Assembly (NCBI RefSeq): GCF_006440675.2
Contig: NZ_CP083951.1
Location: forward strand, 3,257,501 to 3,321,500
Direction of reading: 5' to 3'
Source: Mesorhizobium sp. B2-8-5
GTDB taxonomy: Bacteria > Pseudomonadota > Alphaproteobacteria > Rhizobiales > Rhizobiaceae
DNA: 64,000 nucleotides
A program made the translations under genes and the position numbers. Below the pieces are notes generated by a model. That model saw only the letters and a program-made list of their open reading frames with translations. It was not told where the DNA came from and did not search any database. Shown here in pieces: positions 11,511-23,734 of the stretch. Position 1 is the stretch's first letter. Each line of letters opens with the position of its first letter.

Positions 11511-11708
11511 CTCTCGGAATCATAGGCACTTGCCAGCGAATCAACTCTCTGATTCTCTGCCCTAAAGCGTTTCCTGATTTGAGTCGTTCGACGCGTGAAT
11601 CCGCGTTTTCCGTCTGGGGGGCAACCTGCCGGAAGACTCGGACTCAATGTTTGGAAATACGGTGCGGGAATATCGGTTGCAGACCCGGCGTGAGAGGGGA
11701 TGACGGGA

Positions 11709-12635
11709 ATGAAGAACAAGCATGTGGCTGTCCTCCTGGGTGGATTCTCCTCGGAGCGGCCCGTGTCTCTGTCCTCGGGGAAGGCGTGTGCGGATGCGCT
11801 CGAGAATGAAGGTTATCAGGTCACCCGTGTCGATGTTTCGCGCGATGTCGGGTCTGTGCTTGCCGAGCTCAAACCCGACGTCGCCTTCAATGCGCTGCAT
11901 GGTCCGTTCGGCGAGGACGGCACCATTCAGGGAATTCTCGAATTTCTCGGAATTCCCTACACCCATTCGGGTGTGCTCGCTTCGGCGCTGGCCATGAACA
12001 AGGAACTGGCCAAGAAGATTGCCAAGGCGTCCGGCATTCCGGTCGCGGAATCCAAGGTGATCAATCGCTTCGCCGTCCAGAACAAGCATCCGATGAGGCC
12101 GCCTTATGTGGTCAAGCCGGTCAATGAGGGATCGAGCTTCGGCGTGGTCATCGTGCATGAGGGGCAGTCGCATCCGCCTCAGGTGATCGGTTCGACCGAA
12201 TGGCAATATGGCGAGACCGTCATGGTCGAGCGCTACATCCATGGGCGCGAATTGACCTGCGCGGTGATGGGCGACGTGGCGCTCGGCGTCTGCGAGATCA
12301 TTCCGACCGGGCATTCCTTCTACGACTACGATTCAAAATATGTTCCCGGCGGATCAAAACACGAAATCCCTGCTAAAATTTCACCGAATATTTACCAAAA
12401 AATACAGACACTGGCGCTCAAGGCTCATCTTGCCATTGGTTGCCGGGGCGTTTCCCGATCGGACTTCCGTTACGACGACCGTCACTCCGAAAACGGCGAG
12501 GTTGTCTGGCTCGAGGTCAACACTCAGCCGGGCATGACGCCGACGTCTCTGGTGCCTGAAATCGCCGCGCAAGCGGGGCACTCGTTCGGCGATTTGTTGA
12601 GTTGGATGGTGGAGGACGCTTCGTGTCTGCGTTGA
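11709..12635 (+). CDS. ddl: D-alanine--D-alanine ligase
   Basis: ATP-grasp ligase making the D-Ala-D-Ala dipeptide used by MurF. About 308 residues. The N-terminal [13 protein letters not shown], the ATP-grasp segment [13 protein letters not shown] and the C-terminal metal-binding [18 protein letters not shown] are all typical. Two ATGs lie close together (11700 and 11709); AGGGG at about 11694 is too near the first and well spaced for the second, so 11709 is preferred. ftsQ begins inside its 3' end. Confidence 0.95.
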   Translation: MKNKHVAVLLGGFSSERPVSLSSGKACADALENEGYQVTRVDVSRDVGSVLAELKPDVAFNALHGPFGEDGTIQGILEFLGIPYTHSGVLASALAMNKELAKKIAKASGIPVAESKVINRFAVQNKHPMRPPYVVKPVNEGSSFGVVIVHEGQSHPPQVIGSTEWQYGETVMVERYIHGRELTCAVMGDVALGVCEIIPTGHSFYDYDSKYVPGGSKHEIPAKISPNIYQKIQTLALKAHLAIGCRGVSRSDFRYDDRHSENGEVVWLEVNTQPGMTPTSLVPEIAAQAGHSFGDLLSWMVEDASCLR

Positions 12636-13567
12636 GGTGGGGACAGGGTAATGGCGGTGGCGCGGCTGGTTTCGCGCTGTTCGGCATGTCGCTGTCATTC
12701 GACCGTTTCGTATTGCCGCGTCAGCTCCGCCGGCCGATGCGCGTCCTGGCGCGCCTGTGCGGCGGCGAGTATGAGGCGCCGCGCTTTTCGGCGGCGATCC
12801 TTTCCGCCGCGTTGATCGCATCCAGCAGCGCCTATGGCGCCTATCTTGGCGGCTACACCGACAGCATCGTGCAGGGCATCACGGCCCGCACCGGTTTTGC
12901 CGTCGACCAGATCAAGGTGGTCGGCAATCGCCAGACGTCCGAGATCGATGTGCTGGACCGGCTGGGCCTCGACGGCTGGACCTCGCTGATCGGCTTCGAT
13001 GCCGAGGCTGCGCGCGAGCGCATCGCGACGCTGCCATGGGTCGAGGGTGCCGCTGTGCGCAAGATCTACCCGCATACGCTGGAAGTGCGCATCGAGGAGC
13101 GCCAGCCCTTCGCGCTTTGGCAGCAGGGCACCTCGGTTTCTGTCATCGAACGGTCGGGCGAGATGATCGCGCCGTTCTCGGGTGGCAAGCAGGCGCTGCT
13201 CCCGCTGATTATCGGCACGGGCGCGCCGGCCATGGCGCCGGCCTTTCTCGCCAAGATCGAGCGCTACCCCGCGCTGGCGGCGCGGGTCAAAGGTTACATC
13301 CGTGTCGGCGAGCGCCGCTGGGACCTGAGGCTTGAGAACGGCATCACGATCAAGCTGCCGGAAGACGACGAGGACCAGGCGATCGCCGAGCTCGTCAAGC
13401 TCGACCATGACAACGGGTTGCTGACGCGCGACATCGCCGCCGTCGACATGCGGCTCCCCGACCGGCTGGTCGTGGAGCTTTCGCCCGAAGCGGCGACGCA
13501 GCGCGAAGCCGCGCTCAGCGAAAAGCCGAAGAGCCTGGCCAAGCGCAAGGTGGAGAGAAAGATATGA
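12623..13567 (+). CDS. ftsQ: Cell division protein FtsQ
   Basis: Bitopic divisome protein linking early and late division proteins. About 314 residues: a cytoplasmic N-terminus, one transmembrane segment near residues 55-75, a POTRA domain ([19 protein letters not shown] onward) and the FtsQ beta domain. GTG 12623 is chosen because GGAGG at 12611-12615 is well placed; an upstream TTG at 12602 has no such site. The start lies within the last 13 bases of ddl, and the stop overlaps ftsA as ATGA, so the three genes are likely translated together. Confidence 0.93.
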   Translation: MSALRWGQGNGGGAAGFALFGMSLSFDRFVLPRQLRRPMRVLARLCGGEYEAPRFSAAILSAALIASSSAYGAYLGGYTDSIVQGITARTGFAVDQIKVVGNRQTSEIDVLDRLGLDGWTSLIGFDAEAARERIATLPWVEGAAVRKIYPHTLEVRIEERQPFALWQQGTSVSVIERSGEMIAPFSGGKQALLPLIIGTGAPAMAPAFLAKIERYPALAARVKGYIRVGERRWDLRLENGITIKLPEDDEDQAIAELVKLDHDNGLLTRDIAAVDMRLPDRLVVELSPEAATQREAALSEKPKSLAKRKVERKI

Positions 13568-14871
13568 GCTGGCTTGGCGGCAGCGGTGACGCTTCTTCGC
13601 GCCGGTCGGGCACGCTCACGGTGCTCGATGTCGGGTCCAGCAAGGTTTGCTGTGTCGTGGCGAAGCTCAAGCCGAACGAGGACGGTAAGCTTCTGCGTGG
13701 GCGTTCGCATCGGATCCAGGTGATCGGCATCGGCCACCAGAAGTCGCAAGGCGTGAAGTCCGGCGTGGTGGTGGATCTCGACCGCGCCGAGCATGCGATT
13801 CGCCTCTCCGTCGATGCGGCCGAGCGCATGGCCGGGCTCACGGTCGATTCCCTCATCGTCAACATGACGGCCGGCCGGCTGAAGAGCGAAGCCTTTTCGG
13901 CGACGATCAATCTCGGCGGTCATCAGGTCGAGGAAGTCGACATCAAGCGCGTGCTCGCCGCCGGTGCCAAGCAGGCGCTGCGGGCCGAGCGCGAGGTGAT
14001 CCATTCGCTGCCCGTCGGTTTCTCGCTCGATGGCGAGCGCGGCATACGCGACCCGCGCGGCATGGTGGGCGATGCGCTTGGCGTCGACATGCATGTCTTG
14101 ACTGGCGATGCCGCGCCGATGCGCAACCTCGAGCTTTGCATCAACCGCTCGCACCTGTCGGTCGAGCGCATGGTGGCGACGCCCTATGCCAGCGGACTTG
14201 CCTCGCTGGTCGACGACGAGCTCGAAATGGGCGCCGCCTGCATCGATATGGGCGGCGGCACGACGACCATCTCGGTGTTCTCGGAAGGCAAGTTCGTCCA
14301 CGGCGACGCCATCGCCATCGGCGGCAACCATGTGACGCTCGACATGGCCAAGGGCCTGTCGACCTCGCTCGATGCCGCGGAGCGGCTGAAGGTCATGCAT
14401 GGCTCGGCGCTGCCCGGCAGCGCCGACGACCGCGACCTCGTCTCGATCCAGCCGATCGGCGAGGAAGGCGATGTGCCGCTGCAGATTCCGCGCTCGGTGA
14501 TGACGCGCATCATCCGCGCCCGCATCGACGAGACACTGGAGCTTTTGCGCGACCGGCTGAACAAGTCCGGCTACGGCAATGCCGTCGGCAAGCGCGTCGT
14601 GCTCACCGGTGGCGCCAGCCAGCTCGCCGGCCTGCCGGAAGCGGCGCGCCGCATCCTCGGGCGCAATGTGCGCATCGGCCGGCCGCTCGGCGTCGCGGGC
14701 CTGCCTGAGGCGGCCAAGGGACCGGCGTTCTCGACCCCGGTCGGACTGATGATCTATCCGCAGATGGCGAGCTTCGAGAGCCATTCGGCGAAAGGACTTT
14801 CCGGTTTCAGGATGACCGGGACGGGTGGAAAACTGCACCGCATGAGTCAGTGGTTGAGAGACAGTTTTTAA
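13564..14871 (+). CDS. ftsA: Cell division protein FtsA
   Basis: Actin-like ATPase that tethers FtsZ filaments to the membrane. 435 residues. The phosphate-binding loop VLDVGSSKV is near residue 20, the second phosphate loop CIDMGGGTTTISVF lies mid-protein, and the C-terminal LTGGASQLAGLPEAA is the adenosine motif. The extreme C-terminus (SQWLRDSF) looks like the expected amphipathic membrane-targeting helix. ftsZ follows after 67 bp. Confidence 0.96.
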   Translation: MSWLGGSGDASSRRSGTLTVLDVGSSKVCCVVAKLKPNEDGKLLRGRSHRIQVIGIGHQKSQGVKSGVVVDLDRAEHAIRLSVDAAERMAGLTVDSLIVNMTAGRLKSEAFSATINLGGHQVEEVDIKRVLAAGAKQALRAEREVIHSLPVGFSLDGERGIRDPRGMVGDALGVDMHVLTGDAAPMRNLELCINRSHLSVERMVATPYASGLASLVDDELEMGAACIDMGGGTTTISVFSEGKFVHGDAIAIGGNHVTLDMAKGLSTSLDAAERLKVMHGSALPGSADDRDLVSIQPIGEEGDVPLQIPRSVMTRIIRARIDETLELLRDRLNKSGYGNAVGKRVVLTGGASQLAGLPEAARRILGRNVRIGRPLGVAGLPEAAKGPAFSTPVGLMIYPQMASFESHSAKGLSGFRMTGTGGKLHRMSQWLRDSF

Positions 14872-14938
14872 TTTGACGGGGACAGCCCCATAGGCGGCCG
14901 CAGCGGCGAGGCGGCGGGAAAGGCAAAGGACGGAGACA

Positions 14939-16600
14939 ATGACCATCAATCTGCAGAAGCCGGACATCACCGAGCTTAAGCCCCGTATCACCGTGTTCGG
15001 TGTCGGCGGCGGCGGCGGCAATGCCGTGAACAACATGATCACAGCCGGCCTGCGCGGCGTCGAGTTCGTGGTGGCCAACACCGACGCACAGGCGTTGACC
15101 ATGTCGAAGGCCGAGCGGCTGATCCAGCTCGGCGCGCATGTCACCGAAGGCCTCGGCGCCGGCTCGCAGCCGGAAGTCGGCCGCGCGGCGGCGGAAGAGT
15201 GCATCGACGAGATCATCGATCATCTCTCCAACACCCATATGTGCTTCGTCACCGCCGGCATGGGCGGCGGCACCGGCACGGGCGCTGCTCCGGTCGTTGC
15301 CCGCGCGGCGCGCGAGAAGGGCATCCTCACCGTCGGCGTCGTCACCAAGCCGTTCCATTTCGAAGGCCAGCGCCGCATGAAGACGGCGGACATGGGTATC
15401 GAGGAACTGCAGAAATGCGTCGACACCCTGATCGTCATCCCCAACCAGAACCTGTTCCGGCTGGCCAATGACAAGACCACCTTCGCCGATGCCTTCGCGA
15501 TGGCCGACCAGGTGCTCTATTCCGGCGTCGCCTGCATCACCGACCTGATGGTCAAGGAAGGCCTGATCAATCTCGACTTCGCCGACGTCCGTTCGGTGAT
15601 GCGCGAGATGGGCAAGGCGATGATGGGCACGGGCGAGGCTTCGGGCGAGGGCCGCGCGATGGCGGCGGCGGAAGCCGCGATCGCCAACCCGCTGCTTGAC
15701 GAAACCTCGATGAAGGGTGCCAAGGGCCTGCTGATCTCGATCACCGGTGGCCGCGACCTGACCCTGTTCGAAGTCGACGAGGCAGCGACCCGCATCCGCG
15801 AGGAGGTCGACCAGGACGCCAACATCATCCTGGGCGCCACCTTCGATGAAGAGCTGGAAGGCGTGATCCGCGTGTCGGTCGTGGCCACCGGCATCGACAA
15901 GTCGGCGGCCGAAATCGCGGCAGCGCCGATCTCGATCCGCGCGCCGCAGAAGCCGGCCGCCCGCCCGACGGCGGCTCCGGTTGCCGAAATCCGCCCCGCG
16001 CCGGTTCAGCCGCAGGCCTATGAGCCGCGCGCGGCCGATCCGGTCGCCGAGGCGATCCAGCTTGCCGAGGCGAACGCTGCCGCCATGGCGCAGCCGCGCC
16101 CCGCGCCGGTCGACGACTTCCGGCCGCAGAGCAAGATCTTCCAGGCCCCGCCGGCCCAGCCGCAGCCGCAGCCGGTGGTGCCGCAGCAGGTCATGCAGCA
16201 GCCCGCGCCGCAGCGCGAGATGCCGCAGCCGATGGCCGCTGCCCCGCAGCGCATGCCGCGCGTGGAGGACTTTCCGCCGGTGGTAAGGGCTGAAGTCGAA
16301 GCCAAGACCCGGCCGGCGGACCATGAGAACAGCGGTCCGATGGGGCTGATCAAGCGGCTGACCAACGGCCTGACCCGCCGCGAGGAAGAGCCGGCCCGGC
16401 TCCAGCCGGCGCAGCCGCGCGAGCCGAAACTGCGCCAGGCCGCGCCCGAGATGCGCCGTCTCGCCAGCCAGGATCCGCAGCTCTACGCGCCGCGTCGCGG
16501 CCAGCTCGACGATCAGGGCCGGCTGACACCGCAGGCCCGCACTGTCCAGGAAGACGACCAGCTGGAAATCCCGGCTTTCCTGCGCCGCCAGGCCAACTGA
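14939..16600 (+). CDS. ftsZ: Cell division protein FtsZ
   Basis: Tubulin-like GTPase forming the Z-ring. 553 residues, longer than the enterobacterial form but usual for Rhizobiales. The globular domain has the tubulin signature GGGTGTG at about 109-115. A long low-complexity linker rich in Pro, Gln, Ala and Arg runs from about 320 to 535, and the conserved C-terminal peptide ([10 protein letters not shown]) is present for binding FtsA and other partners. A purine-rich site (AAGGACGGAGA) precedes the ATG. A strong terminator at 16667 ends the cluster. Confidence 0.98.
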   Translation: MTINLQKPDITELKPRITVFGVGGGGGNAVNNMITAGLRGVEFVVANTDAQALTMSKAERLIQLGAHVTEGLGAGSQPEVGRAAAEECIDEIIDHLSNTHMCFVTAGMGGGTGTGAAPVVARAAREKGILTVGVVTKPFHFEGQRRMKTADMGIEELQKCVDTLIVIPNQNLFRLANDKTTFADAFAMADQVLYSGVACITDLMVKEGLINLDFADVRSVMREMGKAMMGTGEASGEGRAMAAAEAAIANPLLDETSMKGAKGLLISITGGRDLTLFEVDEAATRIREEVDQDANIILGATFDEELEGVIRVSVVATGIDKSAAEIAAAPISIRAPQKPAARPTAAPVAEIRPAPVQPQAYEPRAADPVAEAIQLAEANAAAMAQPRPAPVDDFRPQSKIFQAPPAQPQPQPVVPQQVMQQPAPQREMPQPMAAAPQRMPRVEDFPPVVRAEVEAKTRPADHENSGPMGLIKRLTNGLTRREEEPARLQPAQPREPKLRQAAPEMRRLASQDPQLYAPRRGQLDDQGRLTPQARTVQEDDQLEIPAFLRRQAN

Positions 16601-16975
16601 CAATACGGCGGACCGCCGATCGTCGATACGGGCCGCCGATCGTTAACGATATATAACGGTTGTTAACAGGCAGACGAGGTATCGTCTGCCTGTTGCTTTT
16701 ATAAAATTCATTGAAAACAGCGGCTTATGAGCTGCTTCTGACGTAGTCCCGCAGTTACACGGGGAAAGAAACCGTGATTTGGAGTCTCCAAAGCGGGCCA
16801 TTATCTTCGCCACGGACTAAAGTCGGTTTGCCGGGATTCGGGGAGTAGCCCTGCCTGCCGATCATACAGAGCCGCATGCTCTTGACTATTTTGCCGCCTT
16901 TGTGCGAGCGCCAGACCATCCAACTGGCTGCAAGATACCCAAGGCCGATGGAGCGGACGCAGGCATTTTGGGCGT
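16601..16975. other. 375-bp intergenic region between ftsZ and lpxC
   Basis: Holds the ftsZ terminator, an AT-rich island with two GTTAAC sites (about 16643-16666), and a leader before lpxC. CTTGAC at 16881-16886 resembles a -35 element but lacks a convincing -10 at the right distance. No ORF with a ribosome-binding site was seen. lpxC therefore probably has its own promoter here. Confidence 0.55.
16667..16700 (+). terminator. Rho-independent terminator of the dcw operon
   Basis: A perfect 11-bp stem (CAGGCAGACGA at 16667-16677 with TCGTCTGCCTG at 16682-16692), a 4-base loop and then TTGCTTTT. It begins 67 bp after the ftsZ stop and is the clearest intrinsic terminator in the window. Confidence 0.85.
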
Positions 16976-17923
16976 ATGGGGTTACTCTTGCACGACTATC
17001 AGACGACAGTGAAATCGCGCGCGACGCTGGCTGGCATCGGCGTTCATAGCGGCAAAACCGTCACCGTTCATTTCCTGCCGGCCGACGCCGACACGGGCAT
17101 CGTCTTCCATCTTTCGAACGGCGGCGAAGCCCGAGAATTCCGCGCCCTGGTCGCCGAAGTCGGCGCCACGGATCTCTGCACCATGCTTGGCGATCCGGCC
17201 GGCGAGCATATCGGCACCGTCGAGCATCTGATGGCCACCGTGTTCGGTCTTGGCATCGACAACCTCATCATCGAGATCGACGGTTCGGAAGTCCCTATCC
17301 TCGACGGCAGCGCCATGGCCTTCGTCGAAGCCATCGACCAGGCCGGTATCGAGACGCTGGCGGTGAAGCGTCGCTACATCCGCGTCGTCAAGCCGGTGCG
17401 GGTGGAGGCCGGTGCGTCCTGGGCGGAGTTCCGCCCCTATGACGGCACGCGATTCGAGGTCGAGATCGATTTCGAGAGCCCGGCGATCGGTCGCCAGCAA
17501 TTCGCTTCCGACATCAATCCCGACATCTTCCGCCGCGACATCGCGCGGGCGCGGACCTTCGGCTTCATGAAGGACGTCGAGAGGCTTTGGGCCGCCGGCT
17601 ACGCGCTTGGCTCCTCGCTGGAAAACTCGCTGGTCATCGGCGACGACAACCGCGTCATCAATGTCGGCGGGCTGCGCTATCCCAACGAATTCGCCCGCCA
17701 CAAGACGCTCGATGCGATGGGCGACCTGGCGCTGGCCGGTGCGCGCTTCATCGGCTGCTTCCGCTCCTATCGCGGCGGCCATCGTATGAACGCCTCGGCG
17801 CTACGCCGACTGCTTTCCGACCACACGGCCTTCGAGATCGTCGAAACGAGGCGCCGCGAGCGCGGCCGCGTCGCAGAGATGATCGCCGTCAGTCGGCCGG
17901 TCTACGCACCCTGGGTGATCTGA
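16976..17923 (+). CDS. lpxC: UDP-3-O-acyl-GlcNAc deacetylase LpxC
   Basis: Zinc deacetylase for the first committed step of lipid A synthesis. 315 residues. The zinc ligands are visible: H84 in EHLMA, and H242 and D246 in HKTLDAMGD; the catalytic His lies in RGGHRMNASALRRL near the C-terminus. Position after ftsZ matches many Gram-negative dcw clusters. The start at ATG 16976 (MGLLLHDYQTT) fits the family; the ribosome-binding site is weak. Confidence 0.96.
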   Translation: MGLLLHDYQTTVKSRATLAGIGVHSGKTVTVHFLPADADTGIVFHLSNGGEAREFRALVAEVGATDLCTMLGDPAGEHIGTVEHLMATVFGLGIDNLIIEIDGSEVPILDGSAMAFVEAIDQAGIETLAVKRRYIRVVKPVRVEAGASWAEFRPYDGTRFEVEIDFESPAIGRQQFASDINPDIFRRDIARARTFGFMKDVERLWAAGYALGSSLENSLVIGDDNRVINVGGLRYPNEFARHKTLDAMGDLALAGARFIGCFRSYRGGHRMNASALRRLLSDHTAFEIVETRRRERGRVAEMIAVSRPVYAPWVI

Positions 17924-18123
17924 TTTTTAACCGTTTTCTGGCTTTGTGGTCAGGCTTGTGTTGCATGGCTGCATCACAGGGGTGTCAAAACGCGCGGCTT
18001 TGGCCATAGCGTGGGCTTGCCACAAAAATGTGCGATTGGCCGGACATAGCGTTGCCGGGCAAGGGGATAATGGTTTAAGGCTTCGGCCGGACCGAAACGA
18101 CGCCGAAGGGGCGGAATCCAAAC

Positions 18124-18993
18124 ATGTTTTTTTCGCGAGTTGGTCAATCGGCAACGCCGCGTCGGGGTGTTTTGCTGGCGCTGTCGGTGATTGCTCCCGC
18201 GCTCGTGCTGTCGGCCTGCATGTCCTCCGAGAAGGATGTCAACCTGGCGACCTATGTCGACCAGACCGAGCCGGCCGACGTTCTCTACAACCAGGGCCTG
18301 GCCAACATGAATGCCGGCCGCCTCGACGAGGCGAGCAAGAAGTTCGACGCGGTCGACCGCCAGCATCCCTATTCCGAATTCGCCCGCAAATCGATGGTGA
18401 TGGGCGCTTTCGCCGACTACCGCGCCGGCAATTATGACGAGGCGATCGGTTCGGCCAAGCGCTACCTGACCCTCTATCCGTCGACCGACGACGCGGCATA
18501 CGCGCAGTACATCATCGGCCTCTGCTACTATCGGCAGATCAAGGACGTCACCCAGGACCAGAAGGAAGCGCGCCAGACCATCCAGACCATGCAGGATCTG
18601 GTGACGCGCTGGCCGAACTCGGAATATGTCGGCGACGCCAAGGACAAGATCCGCTTCGCCAACGACCAGCTCGCCGGCAAGGAGATGCAGATCGGCCGCT
18701 ACTATCTCGAGCGCCGCGAATACATCGCCGCAGTGAAGCGGTTCCGCACCGTGGTCGAAAACTATTCCAACACCCGCCATGTCGAGGAGGCGCTCGCGCG
18801 GCTGACCGAGTCCTACTATGCGATGGGCCTGACCTCGGAAGCGCAGACGGCCGCGGCGGTGCTCGGCCACAATTATCCGGACAGCTCGTGGTACAAGGAT
18901 TCCTACAAGCTCCTGCAGAGCAACGGGCTTGAACCGCGCGAAAATGCCGGGTCGTGGATTTCCAAGGCCGGGAAGCTGATCACCGGCGCCTGA
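18124..18993 (+). CDS. bamD: Outer-membrane assembly lipoprotein BamD (ComL/YfiO)
   Basis: TPR lipoprotein of the BAM complex that inserts beta-barrel proteins in the outer membrane. 289 residues. A signal peptide ends in a lipobox LSAC (lipidated C32), followed by repeated TPR helices (for example [21 protein letters not shown]). 200 bp of apparently gene-free DNA separates it from lpxC. recN starts 8 bp after its stop. Confidence 0.93.
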   Translation: MFFSRVGQSATPRRGVLLALSVIAPALVLSACMSSEKDVNLATYVDQTEPADVLYNQGLANMNAGRLDEASKKFDAVDRQHPYSEFARKSMVMGAFADYRAGNYDEAIGSAKRYLTLYPSTDDAAYAQYIIGLCYYRQIKDVTQDQKEARQTIQTMQDLVTRWPNSEYVGDAKDKIRFANDQLAGKEMQIGRYYLERREYIAAVKRFRTVVENYSNTRHVEEALARLTESYYAMGLTSEAQTAAAVLGHNYPDSSWYKDSYKLLQSNGLEPRENAGSWISKAGKLITGA

Positions 18994-19001
18994 AGCTTGC
19001 G

Positions 19002-20675
19002 ATGCTGTCCAGACTGTCGATCCGCGATATCGTCCTGATCGAGAAGCTGGATATCGACTTCCTGCCTGGGCTTTCGGTGCTGACCGGCGAAACCGGCGCC
19101 GGCAAATCCATCCTGCTCGATGCGTTGTCGCTGGCGCTTGGCGCCCGCGGCGATGCCTCGCTCGTCCGCCATGGCTCCGCGCAAGGCCAGGTCATCGCCG
19201 TGTTCGACGTGCCGCGCAACCATCCGGCACGCGCGTTGCTCGCCGGAAACGATATCGAGGACGATGGCGACATCATCCTGCGCCGCGTGCAGACGGCCGA
19301 TGGCCGCACCCGCGTCTTCGTCAACGACCAGCCCTCCAGCGTCACCCTGATGCGCGATGTCGGCCGCGCGCTGGTTGAGATCCACGGCCAGCATGACGAG
19401 CGGGCGCTGGTCGATCCCGGCGCACATCGCGAATTGCTGGACAGTTTCGGCGGCCATCTGGGCGCCGTGCGCGGCACGGGCGAAGCCTGGCGGTACTGGC
19501 GAAACTGCGAGCAGGAGCTTTCGCGGCATCGTGCCGAGGTCGAGGCGGCGGCGCGCGAGGCCGATTATCTGCGCGCTTCCGTCGCCGAGCTCGCAAAGCT
19601 GGACCCGCAGCCAGGCGAGGAAACGGAGCTTGCGGAATTGCGCGCGACGATGATGCGCGTCGAAAAGATCGCCACCGAAATCCATGATGCGCAGGATGTG
19701 CTGTCGGGGCCGTCCTCGCCCTTGCCGCAGCTCGCCAGCCTGTTGCGGCGACTGCAGCGCAAGTCCAGCGAAGCGCCCGGCCTGCTCGACGATGTGGTCA
19801 AATCGCTCGATGAAGCGATGATCTCGCTCGACGCCGCGCAGTCTGGCGTGGAAGCAGCGCTTCGTGCCACCGAATATGATCCGCAGCGTCTGGAGAAGGC
19901 GGAAGAGCGTCTGTTTGCGCTGCGCGCCGCCTCTCGCAAGCACAGTGTCGCGGTCGACGATCTGGCGCAACTACGCGACACGATGGTGGCCGATCTTGCC
20001 GACCTCGATGCCGGCGAGGAACGGCTGCACGCGCTGGCCAAGCAGGCCGCCGCGGCGTGCGAGGCCTACGATATTTCCGCGGCGCAGCTTTCGTCGTTGC
20101 GCCATGCGGCGGCTGGGGGACTGACCAAGGCAGTAATGGCGGAACTGCCGGCGCTCAAGCTCGAACGGGCCGAGTTCATCGTCGAGATGGGAAGCGATGC
20201 CGAAAGCCGCATGGAAGAAGGCATCGACCAGGTCGAATTCTGGGTGCGGACCAATCCAGGCACACGGCCGGGGCCGATGATGAAAGTCGCCTCGGGCGGC
20301 GAGCTCTCGCGCTTCCTGCTGGCACTGAAGGTGGCGCTTGCCGATCGCGGCTCGGCGCCGACCCTGGTGTTCGACGAAATCGATACCGGTGTCGGCGGCG
20401 CGGTGGCCGACGCCATCGGCCAGCGGCTGGCGCGGTTGTCGAAGCGGGTGCAGGTGCTTTCGGTCACACATGCGCCGCAGGTCGCGGCACGCGCCGCGAC
20501 GCATTTCCTGATCTCGAAATCCGGCGGCAAGGAGCGTGTGGCCACCGGTATTGTTGAAATGGACCGCGCCGCGCGCCAGGAAGAAATCGCGCGCATGCTG
20601 GCCGGCGCCACCATCACCGACGAGGCCCGCGCCGCGGCGGAGCGGTTGCTGCGCGAGAATACCGCGGCGGCTTAA
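19002..20675 (+). CDS. recN: DNA repair protein RecN
   Basis: SMC-like ATPase acting in recombinational repair of double-strand breaks. 557 residues from ATG 19002; an in-frame upstream start at 18954 lies inside bamD and gives a non-family N-terminus. Walker A GETGAGKS is at about residues 29-36, long coiled-coil segments fill the centre, the ABC signature ASGGELSRF and the Walker B stretch LVFDEIDTGVGG are near the C-terminus. No LexA-type box was recognised upstream. Confidence 0.95.
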   Translation: MLSRLSIRDIVLIEKLDIDFLPGLSVLTGETGAGKSILLDALSLALGARGDASLVRHGSAQGQVIAVFDVPRNHPARALLAGNDIEDDGDIILRRVQTADGRTRVFVNDQPSSVTLMRDVGRALVEIHGQHDERALVDPGAHRELLDSFGGHLGAVRGTGEAWRYWRNCEQELSRHRAEVEAAAREADYLRASVAELAKLDPQPGEETELAELRATMMRVEKIATEIHDAQDVLSGPSSPLPQLASLLRRLQRKSSEAPGLLDDVVKSLDEAMISLDAAQSGVEAALRATEYDPQRLEKAEERLFALRAASRKHSVAVDDLAQLRDTMVADLADLDAGEERLHALAKQAAAACEAYDISAAQLSSLRHAAAGGLTKAVMAELPALKLERAEFIVEMGSDAESRMEEGIDQVEFWVRTNPGTRPGPMMKVASGGELSRFLLALKVALADRGSAPTLVFDEIDTGVGGAVADAIGQRLARLSKRVQVLSVTHAPQVAARAATHFLISKSGGKERVATGIVEMDRAARQEEIARMLAGATITDEARAAAERLLRENTAAA

Positions 20676-20779
20676 GATTTCTGGACGCTGGCAGGCTGAG
20701 TCAGCAGATGGCTGCATCCCGCTGTTCAGCAATGATTTCTTCGCAACCCGACTCCCTCGCAGCGAATCCTGATTTATAG

Positions 20780-23016
<2,237 letters not shown>

Positions 23017-23017
<1 letters not shown>

Positions 23018-23709
23018 TGACTGGCGCGTTCAAGGGTTTTGGGCAGAAGGCCATTCCGTTCCTCAAGGCGCTCGACTTCCACCAGAGCCGCGAGTGGTTC
23101 CAGGAAAACCGCGACCTCTTCGACAGCGAGTTGCACGGGCCGTTCTGCGATTTGGTCGAGACGCTCAGCGAGCGATTCGAGACGGCCAAGCTCGGCTTGC
23201 GCGGCGACCGCAAAAAGTCGCTCTTCCGCATCAATCGCGACGTGCGCTTCGCAAAGGACAAGCGGCCCTACAACCGGCACTTGTCGGCGATCCTCTCGCC
23301 CGACGGCAGCAAGATGTCGCAAGGGGTCTTCTATGTACATATCGGTCTGGAGCGCTGCTTTGCCGGTGTGGCCTGGTGGCAGCCAGCGCCCGAACTGCTG
23401 CAGGCGATGCGCAAGGCGATCGTGACCAAGCCGGCCGCGTTCCGCGGCATGGTCTCGTCGCTCGAGAAGGCCGGCCTGGCACTCGATCCGGAAGACCGCC
23501 TGAAGCGCGCGCCGCGCGGTTTCGAGGATGTCGGCGACGAGGATCTCGCCCAGGCGGTGCGCAACCGGCATTTCGTCGTCCGGCACGACATCGATCCGTC
23601 GACGATCCATTCGCCGGCGCTGGTCGACGATCTCGTCGATTTCACGCTTGGCGCCAGGCCGCTGCTCGACTGGGGCAGGGCGATCCAGGGCACGGCCGTG
23701 GCGGCTTGA
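23017..23709 (+). CDS. DUF2461 family protein
   Basis: 230-residue soluble protein of the DUF2461 (TIGR02453) family, function not established. Recognisable family stretches are FLKALDFHQSREWFQENR at the start, then KSLFRINRDVRFAKDKRPY and a GVFYVHIGLE-type segment. It starts on the last base of ligA (TGATG), so it is probably co-translated with the ligase. That link may reflect only operon packing. No membrane segment or signal peptide. Confidence 0.85.
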
Positions 23710-23734
23710 CGCCGTCATCCGGCGGCCGCCAGGG

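Larger units (their letters stand above)
11398..11708. other. 311-bp non-coding gap splitting the dcw cluster (murB | ddl)
   Basis: Elsewhere in the cluster genes overlap or lie within about 70 bp, so this gap stands out. It is visibly lower in GC than its surroundings and holds two inverted repeats (11406-11430 and 11475-11510). No ORF with host-like codon use was seen; a small frame starting at 11465 runs into ddl in another frame and is discounted. The gap probably contains a promoter for ddl-ftsQAZ, but I could not identify clear -35/-10 elements. Confidence 0.6.

Noticed and set aside
11465-11809. 114-residue ORF in the murB-ddl gap
   Set aside because: No good ribosome-binding site, and its second part is an out-of-frame reading of ddl.
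13294-15216. 640-residue minus-strand ORF over ftsQ/ftsA/ftsZ
   Set aside because: Shadow frame opposite certain genes; no family features.
14807-16603. 598-residue minus-strand ORF over ftsZ
   Set aside because: Shadow of ftsZ with His/Arg-rich low-complexity sequence.
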